Shown here: piece after piece, positions 40,198 through 49,587 of the stretch
Layout of the letters: every line of letters starts with the position of its first letter
Position numbering within the stretch: position 1 is the first letter of the stretch
Source of the DNA: Litorisediminicola beolgyonensis
GTDB lineage: Bacteria > Pseudomonadota > Alphaproteobacteria > Rhodobacterales > Rhodobacteraceae
Reading direction: 5' to 3'
DNA length: 64,000 nucleotides
Assembly (NCBI RefSeq): GCF_042679605.1
Contig: NZ_JBHTMU010000014.1
Span: 36,147-100,146, forward strand
The notes under the pieces: generated by a model
The model's input: only the letters and a program-made list of their open reading frames with translations
What the model was told of the DNA's origin: nothing
The model's database searches: none
Made by a program: the position numbers and the translations under genes

Positions 40198-42000
40198 TCA
40201 CTCGCCGAGCGCGATGCCTTCGCGGCGCGGATCGGCGCCCCCGGTCAGACCGTCCTCACCGATGACGATCATGTGCAGACCCGAGGTCAGATCGCGCGCG
40301 CCCGCCTCGAAGCCAAGCTCGGTCAGCGCGGGCAGGATGTCCTCGGCCGCTGTGCCGAGCTCGACATCCATCGGGCCGAAGCGGTTGACGATATGCGGCG
40401 CGGCGACGGCCTCCTGCGGGTTCATCCCGAAATCGAGATGGTTGATGATCGTCTGCGCGACATAGCCGATGATCCGGCTCCCGCCGGGCGAGCCGATCAC
40501 GATGCGGGGCGCTCCGTCGCGCATCACGATGGTCGGCGCCATGGACGAGCGCGGGCGCTTGCCGGGCTCGACCCGGTTGGCGATGGGGCGCCCGTCCTCA
40601 TGGGTGGCGAACGAGAAATCCGTGAGCTCGTTGTTCAGGAGAAAGCCGCGCACGAAAAGCCGCGACCCGAACCCGTTCTCGATAGTCGTGGTCATCGACA
40701 GGGCGTTGCCGTCGCCATCGACGATCGAGATATGCGAGGTCGAGGGGAACTCGATGGACTGATCGTCGCCCCAGAGCGCGGCGTGATCCCAGGAAGGGGT
40801 CCCCGGCTCCGCGCTCTCCAAGGCCGCGGCCCCATCGGCCCCGGGCTCCAGAAGGGCCGCGCGGGTCTCGAGGTAATCGGGATCGACCAGACCCTCGGTC
40901 GGCATGGGCACGAAATCGCTGTCGGCCATGTAGCGGCCGCGATCCGCGAAGGCGAGCCGCGAGGCATCGCCCACGAGCCGCCACACCTCGGGGTCGAGCG
41001 GGGACTTGTCGCCCAGTTCGAACCAGTCGAGCGTTCCGAGGATCTGCCCGACGGTCAGCGCGCCCGAGGACGGCGGGCCCATGCCGCAGACGTCGAAGGC
41101 GCGGTAGGTCGCGCAGACGGGCGGGCGTTCGATCACCCGGTAGAGCGACAGATCGGTGGTCGAGAGCAGGCCCGGATTGCCCTCTGCACCCTGCACCGTC
41201 GCCACGATATCCTCGGCGATCTCGCCGGTGTAGAAGGCGCTCGCGCCCCCCTCGGCAATGGCGCGAAGCGTGTCGGCATAGGGCTGGTTCGTCACCACCG
41301 CGCCTTCGGCCAACGGAGCGCCGTCGGGGAAGAAATAGGCGGCGGTGGCTGCGAAGCGTTGCAGCCGTTCACTGTCGCCCGCGACGAGGGACGCCAGCCG
41401 GGGCGAGACGGCGAAGCCCTCTTCGGCAAGGCCGATGGCGTCCTCGAACAGCGCGGTCCATTCGGATTTGCCCCAGCGGCGATGGGCCTCTTCCAAGAGC
41501 ATCGGCGTCCCGGGCGTGCCGACGGACCGTCCGCCCACCACGGCGTCGAAGAAGCCGAGCGGCGCGCCGGTCTCGTCCTGAAAATAGGTGGGCGTGGCGG
41601 CCAGGGGCGCGGTTTCGCGCGCGTCGAGCGTCGTCAATTCGCCGCTCGCGGCATCGTACCATACGAGAAAGGCGCCTCCGCCTAACCCTGAGCTTTGCGG
41701 CTCCACGAGCCCCAGGACCGTCTGCACGGCAACCATCGCATCCGCCGCGGTGCCGCCCGCGCGCAGGATCTTGGCCCCGGCCTCGACCGCGAGCGGATTG
41801 GCCGCGGCGACCATCCAGGTCTCGGCGGTGGTGGGCTCGCCCGCCTCCTTGGCCGCGAGCGCTGCCTGACCGGCCTCCGACAGCGACGCGAACGCGGCGG
41901 GTGCCTCGGACGCGGCCTCGGGATCGACCGCATCTGCGGCCTGCTGCGCCGCGAGAGGGGCGGCGAGAAGGATGGGGATCAGGGCTGGGGCGAGGCGCAT
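40198..42000 (-). CDS. ggt: Gamma-glutamyltransferase
   Basis: 600 residues with a signal peptide (about 1-18, ...ILLAAPLAAQ). Ggt is made as a periplasmic precursor that cleaves itself before the catalytic threonine, expected at Thr421 in PSTSHISIVDGDGNA, and transfers or hydrolyses the gamma-glutamyl group of glutathione. Other signatures: SSGLGGGAFLVWYD, MGPPSSGALTVGQ, KRPRSSMAPTIV and IGSPGGSRII. Start at 42000 fits the signal peptide. Convergent with the PhoD-like gene, and behind the Mnh operon on the same strand with a 60-base gap. Confidence 0.95.
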   Translation of the reverse strand: MRLAPALIPILLAAPLAAQQAADAVDPEAASEAPAAFASLSEAGQAALAAKEAGEPTTAETWMVAAANPLAVEAGAKILRAGGTAADAMVAVQTVLGLVEPQSSGLGGGAFLVWYDAASGELTTLDARETAPLAATPTYFQDETGAPLGFFDAVVGGRSVGTPGTPMLLEEAHRRWGKSEWTALFEDAIGLAEEGFAVSPRLASLVAGDSERLQRFAATAAYFFPDGAPLAEGAVVTNQPYADTLRAIAEGGASAFYTGEIAEDIVATVQGAEGNPGLLSTTDLSLYRVIERPPVCATYRAFDVCGMGPPSSGALTVGQILGTLDWFELGDKSPLDPEVWRLVGDASRLAFADRGRYMADSDFVPMPTEGLVDPDYLETRAALLEPGADGAAALESAEPGTPSWDHAALWGDDQSIEFPSTSHISIVDGDGNALSMTTTIENGFGSRLFVRGFLLNNELTDFSFATHEDGRPIANRVEPGKRPRSSMAPTIVMRDGAPRIVIGSPGGSRIIGYVAQTIINHLDFGMNPQEAVAAPHIVNRFGPMDVELGTAAEDILPALTELGFEAGARDLTSGLHMIVIGEDGLTGGADPRREGIALGE

Positions 42001-42060
42001 GGCGGGATTCCTTATTCCGGGTCCCGCCAGCCTAACACGCAGGTCGATTCGAGCGAGCCT

Positions 42061-42444
42061 TTAGGCGCGCGTCTCTTTCGGCGCCGCCTGCTCCTGCGTG
42101 CCGGTGTCGAGCGTCGACCAGGTCTCGTCGAGAGGCGGCGGCGGCGGCGCCTCGCAGGTGCCGTGATGGAGGTTCACCTTCGAGACGAAATGCGCCGAAA
42201 TCGGCGCGGTCACGAAGAGAAACGCCATGATCAGAACCTCGTGCAGCGAGCCGTCGCCATAGGCGAAGGCATAGACCATAGACGCCATCAGCAGCGACCC
42301 GATGCCGAGCGTTCCGGCCTTGGTCGGCGCATGCAGGCGCTTCATCGGCTGGTCGAGCTTCACAAGGCCGTACGAGCCGATCAGCGTGAAGGCGGCCCCG
42401 ATCAGAAGCGACAGGCCAATAAGGATATCCGCAAGCCAGATCAT
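42061..42444 (-). CDS. mnhG: Multisubunit Na+/H+ antiporter subunit G
   Basis: 127 residues with three membrane helices (DILIGLSLLIGAAFTLIGSYGLV, ...GTLGIGSLLMASMVYAF). FTLIGSYGLVKLDQPMKRLHAPTKAGTLG (in part) is the MnhG/MrpG hallmark. A proline-rich cytoplasmic tail follows. It is the last gene of the Mrp operon; its ATG overlaps the mnhF stop (ATGA). Confidence 0.93.
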   Translation of the reverse strand: MIWLADILIGLSLLIGAAFTLIGSYGLVKLDQPMKRLHAPTKAGTLGIGSLLMASMVYAFAYGDGSLHEVLIMAFLFVTAPISAHFVSKVNLHHGTCEAPPPPPLDETWSTLDTGTQEQAAPKETRA

Positions 42445-42719
42445 TCGATGATGTCCCCCCTCAGAACGAAGCGCGCATAGGCGACGGTCGAGACGAAGCC
42501 CAGCATCGCCACAATCAGCGCGGCCTCGAAATAGATCTGGCTGCCCTGCGCGAGCCCCACGAGGACGATCATGCCGATGGCGTTCAGAACCATCGTGTCG
42601 AGCGCGAGGATGCGGTCTCCGGTGCCGGGACCTTTCACGAGGCGCACCATGGCGAGGATCTGCGCAAGGCTCACGGCGGCGAAGGCGATGGCGAGGCTGA
42701 TTTCCGCGAAGGCGCTCAT
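42441..42719 (-). CDS. mnhF: Multisubunit Na+/H+ antiporter subunit F
   Basis: 92 residues, three membrane helices; LVKGPGTGDRILALDTMVLNAIGMIVL (in part) is the MnhF signature. Small membrane subunit of the Mrp complex. ATG overlaps the mnhE stop by four bases, and its stop overlaps mnhG. Confidence 0.93.
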   Translation of the reverse strand: MSAFAEISLAIAFAAVSLAQILAMVRLVKGPGTGDRILALDTMVLNAIGMIVLVGLAQGSQIYFEAALIVAMLGFVSTVAYARFVLRGDIIE

Positions 42720-43219
42720 TCGAAGATCTCCTTGAGACGGGCCTCGTAGCGGGACTTGATCTCGTTCCGGACGGCGACCGGGTCATCCGCGTCGAGCGCG
42801 TGGACCAGAAGGCAATGCCCGCCATCGGAGAGATCCGCCGACACCGTCCCCGGCGTCAGAGTGATCGTGCCCGCCAGGATGGTGATCGCCTCGGGCGTGC
42901 GGATGTCGAGCGGGATCGTCACCCAGGTCGAGCGCATGTCCTGGTTGCGGCGGGTCAGGACGATCCAGGCAACCTCGACGTTTGCGACCACGATGTCCCA
43001 GATGACGAGCAGGCTGTAGCCGATGAGCTTCATCGGACGGCTGTTGCGCGGCGCGTCGGGCCAGTAGGCAAAGGTGACCTGCGGGATCAGGAGCCCGAGG
43101 ATGATCCCGAGGACCAGCGTCCCGAGGCTGATCGTGTTGGCGAGAAGACACCAGGTCACGATCAGGACCAGCGTCAGGAACGGGTGCGGAACGAGGCGTC
43201 TTACCGTGCTTGTCGGCAT
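42716..43219 (-). CDS. mnhE: Multisubunit Na+/H+ antiporter subunit E
   Basis: 167 residues, two or three membrane helices followed by a cytoplasmic domain. VIWDIVVANVEVAWIVL, PLDIRTPEAITILAGTITLTPGT and LVHALDADD are MnhE features. The frame is open to 43354, but ATG at 43219 directly follows the mnhD stop and gives the family length. Overlaps mnhF by four bases. Confidence 0.92.
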   Translation of the reverse strand: MPTSTVRRLVPHPFLTLVLIVTWCLLANTISLGTLVLGIILGLLIPQVTFAYWPDAPRNSRPMKLIGYSLLVIWDIVVANVEVAWIVLTRRNQDMRSTWVTIPLDIRTPEAITILAGTITLTPGTVSADLSDGGHCLLVHALDADDPVAVRNEIKSRYEARLKEIFE

Positions 43220-43220
43220 G

Positions 43221-44894
43221 TCAGTGTCCCTCCGATGCGCTGTCGCCGTGATCGGCATTGCCCTGCGTGGCATCGGCGCCGCCGTCGTGATCGTCGCCAC
43301 CCTCGCCGTCGTCATGGCTGTCCTCGCCGTGCCCGTCGCCATGATCGTCTCCATGCGCGACGATCTCCTTGCCCGGCGTGTCGAGCACGGTCGTGATATA
43401 GGGCGATGGCGCGTAGAGCTGCGCCGAGGTGGCCGACATCACCCGCATGATCGGGCCCGCGAGCACCGTATGCGCGACGAGAAGCGCGATCAGCAGCCCG
43501 ACGGCCACCGCCGCGAGGCTCGGCACACGCGCGTCGGGATCGGGTTTCGGTGCTTTCTCCAGGTCGGCCGCGACGGCGTGGCTCTTCCAGAAGACGGTCG
43601 AGCCCGCGCGCGCGAAGCCGACAACGGCGATGAGCGAGGAGCCGAGGATCGCCGCCCAGGCCCAGACGACCCAATCCGAGGCAAAGGCCGCATCGAGGAT
43701 CAGCAGCTTGCCGAGGAAGCCCGAGAGCGGCGGCAGTCCGGTCATGGCAATGGACGCGGCGAAGAACATGCCGGCCAGAAGCGGTGCCCCTGCCACCGGC
43801 CGCTTTGCCGAGAGGTCGAGCCCGCCACGCGACCGCGCGACCAGGTCGACGATCAGGAACAGCGCCGCGGTGGCGAAGGTCGAATGCACAACGTAATAGA
43901 GCGCCGCGGCGGTGCCCTCTTCGGTGAAAAGGCCGAGCGTGATGGTCAGCATGCCCATCGACCCGATCACCGAGAACGCCACCAGCCGGTCGAGACGCTT
44001 GGCCCCAAGCACGCCCACCATGCCGATCACGAGACTGATCAGGCCGACCGGCAGAAGCCAGGCGCCCATCAGGCCTGAGGTAACTTCGAGATCGGGCGGG
44101 AAGACCAGAGTGTAGATGCGGATGATCGAGTAGGCGCCGACCTTGGTCATGATCGCGAAGAGCGCAGCCACCGGCCCGGGCGCCTCGGCATAGGAGGACG
44201 GGAGCCAGAACTGCAGCGGCGCGATGGCGGCCTTGACCCCGAAGACCATGATCAGAAGAACCGCGGCGACGCGGATCCCGGCCGAGGCATCCGGCGAAAT
44301 CGCCGCCACCCGCCCCGCGAGATCGGCCATGTTCAGCGTCCCGGTCTCGGCGTAGAGCGCGCCCAGCGCGAAGAGGAAGAGCGTCGAGCCCAGGAGGTTG
44401 TAGAGCACGTATTGCGTGCCGGCCTTGACCCTCGGCGTGCCGCCCGAATGGATCATCAGGCCGTAGGAGGCGATCAGCAGAACCTCGAAGAACACGAAGA
44501 GGTTGAAGATGTCGCCGGTCAGGAACGCCCCCATGATCCCCATGATCTGGAACTGGAAGAGCGCGTGGAAATGGCGTCCGCGCTTGTCCCATCCCGTTCC
44601 GATGGCGTGCAGAAGCACGCAGACCGCGAGGATCGAGGTCAGAAGCACCATGAGCGTCGACAGCCGGTCTCCGACCAGCACGATCCCGAAGGGCGCGGCC
44701 CAGTCTCCGAGCTGGTAGAGCGTGATCGTTCCGTCCGAGGCGCGCCAGAAGAGCCCCGCTCCGATGATCGCCAGCGCCACGGTCCCGGCGAGCGAGAAGA
44801 CGCGCTGCATGTTCAGGTGATAGCGCGTCACGAGGACGATGAAGGCTGCCAAGAGCGCCGGAAGGGCGACGGGAGCGATGATCCAGTGGCTCAC
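43221..44894 (-). CDS. mnhD: Multisubunit Na+/H+ antiporter subunit D, with His/Asp-rich C-terminal tail
   Basis: 557 residues, about fourteen membrane helices of the complex-I NuoN/MrpD fold. Key residues: the conserved Glu in NLFVFFEVLLIASYGL and Lys in FGVKAAIAPLQFWLP and HSTFATAALFLIVD. The last 45-50 residues are unusual: a hydrophilic tail dominated by His, Asp and Gly (for example AHGDDHGDGHGEDSHDDGE), absent from typical MrpD. GTG start at 44894 overlaps the mnhC stop (GTGA). Confidence 0.93.
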   Translation of the reverse strand: MSHWIIAPVALPALLAAFIVLVTRYHLNMQRVFSLAGTVALAIIGAGLFWRASDGTITLYQLGDWAAPFGIVLVGDRLSTLMVLLTSILAVCVLLHAIGTGWDKRGRHFHALFQFQIMGIMGAFLTGDIFNLFVFFEVLLIASYGLMIHSGGTPRVKAGTQYVLYNLLGSTLFLFALGALYAETGTLNMADLAGRVAAISPDASAGIRVAAVLLIMVFGVKAAIAPLQFWLPSSYAEAPGPVAALFAIMTKVGAYSIIRIYTLVFPPDLEVTSGLMGAWLLPVGLISLVIGMVGVLGAKRLDRLVAFSVIGSMGMLTITLGLFTEEGTAAALYYVVHSTFATAALFLIVDLVARSRGGLDLSAKRPVAGAPLLAGMFFAASIAMTGLPPLSGFLGKLLILDAAFASDWVVWAWAAILGSSLIAVVGFARAGSTVFWKSHAVAADLEKAPKPDPDARVPSLAAVAVGLLIALLVAHTVLAGPIMRVMSATSAQLYAPSPYITTVLDTPGKEIVAHGDDHGDGHGEDSHDDGEGGDDHDGGADATQGNADHGDSASEGH

Positions 44895-45253
44895 GACCGG
44901 CCCTCCCGTGCGCGCACCTCGTCGAACTCGCCCTCGCGGTCGTTGACGTGGTCGTCATCGGCTCCGAGATAGGCGCCGAGCGCGATGACCACGACCACCG
45001 CGGTCATGCCGAAGGAGATCACGATGGCAGTCAGGACCAGCGCCTGCGGCAGCGGGTCGGTATAGGTCTCGACCCCGTCGATCAGGATCGGAGGCGCGCC
45101 GACGACCAGCCGCCCGGAGGCGAAGAGGAAGACGTTGACCGCGTAGGTCAGAAGCGCCGTCCCGAGGATCACCGGAAAGGTCCGGAGACGGAAGACGAGG
45201 TAGAGGCCTGCGGCGGTGAGAATGCCGATGGCGGAGGAAACGAGCAGCTCCAT
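44891..45253 (-). CDS. mnhC: Multisubunit Na+/H+ antiporter subunit C
   Basis: 120 residues, three membrane helices of the NuoK/MrpC fold (GILTAAGLYLVFRLRTFPVILGTALLTYAVNVFLF in part; DPLPQALVLTAIVISFGMTAV). ATG at 45253 shares one base with the mnhA stop (TGATG). A charged cytoplasmic tail (DDDHVNDREGEFDEV) ends it. Confidence 0.94.
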   Translation of the reverse strand: MELLVSSAIGILTAAGLYLVFRLRTFPVILGTALLTYAVNVFLFASGRLVVGAPPILIDGVETYTDPLPQALVLTAIVISFGMTAVVVVIALGAYLGADDDHVNDREGEFDEVRAREGRS

Positions 45254-48108
45254 CAGGCGCCTCCCTCGATGGTGTCGCGGGACGGATCGATATCCATGGG
45301 CTCGTCGCTGTCCTCGACATGGGCGCGCCGGGCGAGCCGCGAGAAGCTTTCGAGAGACAGCATCACCGCGCCGACGACCGCGAGGAAGACGCCGAGATCG
45401 AAGGCCATGGCGCTGGCGATCTCGAATTTCTCGAGCGGCGGGATGGTGACGTAGCCGAAGGACGAGGTGAGGAATTCGTGCCCGGTGAACCACGCGCCGA
45501 TTCCCGTGAGCCCGGCGCAGAGAACGCCCGCGCCGATGATCGTGTGGTAGGGATAGCGCTGCCGGTCGGAGGCCCAGGCGAAGCCCGAGGCCATGTACTG
45601 CATCACCACCGCGATCGCGACGATCAGACCGGCGATGAAGCCGCCTCCGGGCTCGTTATGGCCGCGCAGGAAGATGAAGACGCCCACCATCAGGACGACC
45701 GGCATCATGACGCGGGTCAGGACCACCATCATCAGCGGATGACGCTCGCCCGAGAGCGCCTTGTCCGGCTCGCGGTTGAGAAGGCGCGCGCGGATCGGTC
45801 CGGCGAGGAGCGCCTCAGTCAGCGCGTAGATCACAAGGGCCGCGATGCCCAGAACGATGATCTCGCCGAAGGTGTCGAAGCCCCGGAAGTCCACGAGGAT
45901 CACGTTGACGACGTTGGTGCCGCCGCCGCCATCGTAGGAGTTCTCCAGGTGATAGGCCGAGATCGACGGTTCGACGAAATCGCCCAGCATAAGATGGTAG
46001 GAGAGCGTCGCGGCTCCGAGCCCGCCGAGGATGGCGATCACGCCGTCGACGACCCGCTTGCCGCCCGAGCTTTCCAGCGGAGTGGAGTTCGGCAGGAAGT
46101 TCAGCGCCAGAAGCATCAGGATGATGGTCACGACCTCGACCGAGATCTGCGTCATGGCGAGGTCGGGGGCCGAGAAATAGACGAAGCCGACCGACACGAT
46201 CGTGCCGATGATGCCCATCAGGATCAGCGCGACGAGCCGGTCGCGATGCTTGAAGACCAGGAACCCGGTCGCCGCCACCAGCATCAGCCAGCCCGCGGTC
46301 GCGGCAAGGTTCGGCAGTTCGGCGGGGCGCAGGTGGACGCCGTGTGTGCCGGTCAGCCACGCATGGCCCGCCGCCGCGAGAACGGCCACGGTGAAGATCG
46401 CGGCGTAGCGGGTGAAGGCGCCGTCATGCAGCGTGTGCGTGATCCAGCGCGCAATACCGGCGCAGGTTTCGATCAGGCCGTCGAAGATCACCTTGGCCTC
46501 GGGGCGCGGCGCGCCGTCCCAGCCGCGTTGCAGCGCCTTGTGGGTCAGGAGAAGCAGGATGCCGCCCGCGACTGCGATGCCCGACATGAAGAGCGGAACC
46601 GTGACACCGTGCCAGATCGCGAGGTGGTAGGACGGCACCTCGGCGACGCCGCCCAGAACCGCCCCGGTCACCGCCTTGACCGCGGGTTCCACGAGGAACG
46701 GCGCGAGGCCGATGATGATGACGAGCGTGGCGAGGAAGGCCGGGGACACCCACATGCCCATGTTCGGATCATGCGGCTTGTGCGGGTAGTCGTCGCGGAC
46801 CTTGCCGAAGAACGTGTGCACGATGAAGCGGAAGGAATAGGCCGCCGAGAAGAGCGCCCCGAAGGTCGCGAGCGCGGGCACCAGCCAGTTGGGGCCGAAC
46901 AGCTCGGTGTGGAGCGCCTCTTCCAGCATCATCTCCTTCGAGATGAAGCCGTTGAAGAGCGGAATCCCCGCCATCGACAGCGCGGCCACGATGGCGATCG
47001 TCGCGGTCACGGGCATCAGATGCCGCAGGCCTCCGAGCCGCCGGATGTCGCGCGTATGCGCCTCGTGATCGACGATGCCCGCCGACATGAAGAGCGCCGC
47101 CTTGAAGGTCGCGTGGTTGAGGATGTGGAACACCGCCGTCAGCGCTCCGAAGGCGGTGCTGGTGCCGAGGAGCATGGTGATCAGACCCAGATGCGAGACC
47201 GTCGAGAAGGCCAGAAGCGCCTTCAGGTCGTGCTTGAAGAGCGCGATCACCGCGCCGAGGCACATGGTCACGAGCCCCGCCGTGGTGACGGTGTAGAACC
47301 AGGCCTCGGTCCCCGAGAGCACCGGCCAGAGCCGCGCCATCAGGAAGATGCCCGCCTTCACCATCGTCGCCGAGTGCAGGTAAGCCGAGACCGGCGTCGG
47401 CGCTGCCATCGCGTGCGGCAGCCAGAAATGGAACGGGAATTGCGCCGACTTGGTGAAGCAGCCCAGAAGGATCAGGATCAGCGCCGGGGTGTAGAGCGGC
47501 GAGGCCTGGATCGCCTCGCGGTTCTCGAGGATCACGCTCAGGTCGTAGCTGCCGACGATCTGGCCGAGGATCAGCATGCCGCCGATCAGCGCGAGGCCCC
47601 CCATGCCGGTGACCGCAAGCGCCATGCGCGCGCCCTGTCGGCCTTCGGGAAGGTGCTTCCAGTAGCCGATCAGCAGGAAGGACGACAGCGACGTGAGCTC
47701 CCAGAACACCAGGAGAAGCAGGATGTTGTCCGAGAGCACGATCCCCACCATCGCGCCCTGGAAGAGCAGCAGATAGGTGAAGAACTCGCCCATATTGTCG
47801 TTTCGGGAGAGGTAGTAGCGCCCGTAGATGATGATCAGCATGCCGATCCCGAGGATCAGCCCGGCGAAGAAGAACCCCAAGGGATCGAGCATCAGCGTGA
47901 CGTTCAGACCAAGCTCGGGCATCCACTCGAGCCGCGCCATCACGGTCTCGCCGCGCAGGAGCGCGGGCAGGTTCGAGATCAGGCCGATCAATGCCGTGAC
48001 CGTCACCCCGAGCGTTCCGAGGGCGCAGGTCCGACGGCCCGCGCCGATCAGAAGACCGGGCAGAAGCGCGCCGAGAAACGGCATGGCAACCACTAAGAAC
48101 AGCGACAC
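45253..48108 (-). CDS. mnhA: Multisubunit Na+/H+ antiporter subunits A and B, fused
   Basis: 951 residues. The N-terminal part (about 1-500) is the NuoL-like MrpA proton channel (NIGEFFTYLLLFQGAMVGIV-like, FWELTSLSSFLLIGYW, LHSATMVKAGIFLMARLWP); then an MrpA C-terminal domain, and the last about 150 residues correspond to MrpB (FLRGHNEPGGGFIAGLIVAIAVVMQYMASG in part). The A-B fusion matches the PhaAB/group-2 Mrp form. GTG start at 48108 has AGGGAGGG upstream. With C, D, E, F and G it exchanges Na+ for H+ at the inner membrane. Confidence 0.95.
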   Translation of the reverse strand: MSLFLVVAMPFLGALLPGLLIGAGRRTCALGTLGVTVTALIGLISNLPALLRGETVMARLEWMPELGLNVTLMLDPLGFFFAGLILGIGMLIIIYGRYYLSRNDNMGEFFTYLLLFQGAMVGIVLSDNILLLLVFWELTSLSSFLLIGYWKHLPEGRQGARMALAVTGMGGLALIGGMLILGQIVGSYDLSVILENREAIQASPLYTPALILILLGCFTKSAQFPFHFWLPHAMAAPTPVSAYLHSATMVKAGIFLMARLWPVLSGTEAWFYTVTTAGLVTMCLGAVIALFKHDLKALLAFSTVSHLGLITMLLGTSTAFGALTAVFHILNHATFKAALFMSAGIVDHEAHTRDIRRLGGLRHLMPVTATIAIVAALSMAGIPLFNGFISKEMMLEEALHTELFGPNWLVPALATFGALFSAAYSFRFIVHTFFGKVRDDYPHKPHDPNMGMWVSPAFLATLVIIIGLAPFLVEPAVKAVTGAVLGGVAEVPSYHLAIWHGVTVPLFMSGIAVAGGILLLLTHKALQRGWDGAPRPEAKVIFDGLIETCAGIARWITHTLHDGAFTRYAAIFTVAVLAAAGHAWLTGTHGVHLRPAELPNLAATAGWLMLVAATGFLVFKHRDRLVALILMGIIGTIVSVGFVYFSAPDLAMTQISVEVVTIILMLLALNFLPNSTPLESSGGKRVVDGVIAILGGLGAATLSYHLMLGDFVEPSISAYHLENSYDGGGGTNVVNVILVDFRGFDTFGEIIVLGIAALVIYALTEALLAGPIRARLLNREPDKALSGERHPLMMVVLTRVMMPVVLMVGVFIFLRGHNEPGGGFIAGLIVAIAVVMQYMASGFAWASDRQRYPYHTIIGAGVLCAGLTGIGAWFTGHEFLTSSFGYVTIPPLEKFEIASAMAFDLGVFLAVVGAVMLSLESFSRLARRAHVEDSDEPMDIDPSRDTIEGGA

Positions 48109-48197
48109 GTGTGTCCCTCCCTAAGGTTCCGGTTCTCCGACCGGTGCCAACGTGTCTCCGAAATGTCGCCCCGGAGCACAAGAAGATTCCCACCAAA

Positions 48198-48225
48198 AAG
48201 ATAGGCTTGGCGGGCCCGGGGTCAA
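48198..48225 (-). promoter_or_regulatory. Promoter for the Mnh operon
   Basis: On the minus strand TTGACC (48220-48225), 16 bases, TATCTT (48198-48203), giving a start near 48191 and a leader of about 80 bases. It lies in the gap after the ktrB stop, so the Mnh operon need not depend on ktr transcription. Confidence 0.55.
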
Positions 48226-48233
48226 AAACAGCC

Positions 48234-49577
48234 TCACCCGAGGAAAACCTGCCCGGCCGGGTAGCGCACCTTGGCCACCGAATGCCGGGCCAGGAAAAAC
48301 CCCAGCGTCAGAGGACCGACTCGTCCCAGGAACATCACCGCCATGATGGCGATCCGGCCTCCAAAGTCGAGGTTCGCGGTCTCGCCCATCGACAGGCCGA
48401 CCGTGCCGAAGGCCGAGACCACCTCGAAGAGCAGCCGTTTGAAATCGCCGTCATGGCTGACCGAGACGACGAAGAGGCCGACGAAGATGATCAGCGTCGA
48501 GACCGTCATCAGCGCCATCACCTTCATGACCTCGTTGACGCCGAGGCTCCGCCCGAAGGCGTTGAGCGACGGGCGGCGGCGGAAAAAGGCGATGGTGGCG
48601 AGGATCAGCACGATGAAGGTCGTGACCTTGATGCCGCCCGCGGTCGAGGTTGAGCCGCCCCCGATGATCATCAGGGCGATGGTCATCAGGATCGTGGTGT
48701 CGTGCATGCTGGAATAGTCGAGCGTGTTGAACCCCGCGGTCCGCGGCGTGACCGACTGGAACCACGCGGCCATGAGACGCTCTCCGGTGGTCTCGAGCCC
48801 GCCCAGGGTGCCGGGATTGGTCCATTCGAGCGCCGCGAAGGTCACGAAAGCCCACACGATCAGACCCGCGGTGCCCGCCAGCATGAGCTTCGAATGCAGC
48901 GTCAGGCTGCGCCATTTCCGGCGCGTGTAGAGATCGCCCAGCACCATGAACCCGAGCCCGCCGAGGATGAAGAGCGTCGGGATCACGAGGTTCACGATCG
49001 GGTCGCCGACATAGTCCATGAGGCTCGAGGATTTCAGCCCGAAGCCCGCGTTGTTGAACGCCGAGACCGCGTGGAAGGCCGAGAACCAGAGCCCCCTGCC
49101 CCAGCCAAGCTCGGGCACGAAAACGAAAGCCAGGAGCACCGCGCCTGCGATCTCGCAGCCCACGGCCACGAAGAAGATGATGCGCACGAGCGTCAGGAGG
49201 TCGCCGATCGAGGATTGGTTCAGGTCCTCGCGCAGGATCAGGCGCTGGTTGAGGCCCACGGAGACGCCGATGGCCGAGAGCACGAAGACCGCGAAGGTCA
49301 TGAGCCCGAGGCCGCCGAGCTGCATCAACACCATCAGGACGCCCTGTCCGAACATCGTGAAGGTCGCGCCGGTATCGACCACCACGAGCCCCGTGACCGT
49401 CACCGCGGAGGTCGAGGTGAACAGCGCCTCCATGAAGCTCAGCGGAACGTTGTTCGACCAGGGCAGCCAGAGGACGAAGCCGCCGAGGACCACGAAGAAC
49501 AGGTAGAAGGTCGCCAGAAGCATCGGCGGCGACAGGTGCAACGCCCGGTAGCGGAGCCGAGCGCGGATGCCGATCAT
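48234..49577 (-). CDS. ktrB: Potassium uptake channel subunit KtrB/TrkH
   Basis: 447 residues with four M1-P-M2 repeats. Selectivity loops: TSTSAVTVTGLVVVDT, SAFNNAGFGL, TPRTAGFNTL and SAFGTVGLSMG; each contains the glycine that substitutes for the K-channel GYG. Length and single RCK partner point to KtrB rather than TrkH. Start ATG at 49577 (frame open to 49676), ten bases after the ktrA stop. Forms KtrAB with the adjacent gene for K+ (Na+-stimulated) uptake. Confidence 0.93.
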   Translation of the reverse strand: MIGIRARLRYRALHLSPPMLLATFYLFFVVLGGFVLWLPWSNNVPLSFMEALFTSTSAVTVTGLVVVDTGATFTMFGQGVLMVLMQLGGLGLMTFAVFVLSAIGVSVGLNQRLILREDLNQSSIGDLLTLVRIIFFVAVGCEIAGAVLLAFVFVPELGWGRGLWFSAFHAVSAFNNAGFGLKSSSLMDYVGDPIVNLVIPTLFILGGLGFMVLGDLYTRRKWRSLTLHSKLMLAGTAGLIVWAFVTFAALEWTNPGTLGGLETTGERLMAAWFQSVTPRTAGFNTLDYSSMHDTTILMTIALMIIGGGSTSTAGGIKVTTFIVLILATIAFFRRRPSLNAFGRSLGVNEVMKVMALMTVSTLIIFVGLFVVSVSHDGDFKRLLFEVVSAFGTVGLSMGETANLDFGGRIAIMAVMFLGRVGPLTLGFFLARHSVAKVRYPAGQVFLG

Positions 49578-49587
49578 CGCCACCGGT

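Noticed and set aside
45319..48096. A 925-codon open frame on the plus strand opposite mnhA
   Set aside because: It mirrors the third-position GC bias of mnhA, is extremely charged (Arg/Glu/Asp/His), has no motif or ribosome site, and mnhA is an unambiguous family member.
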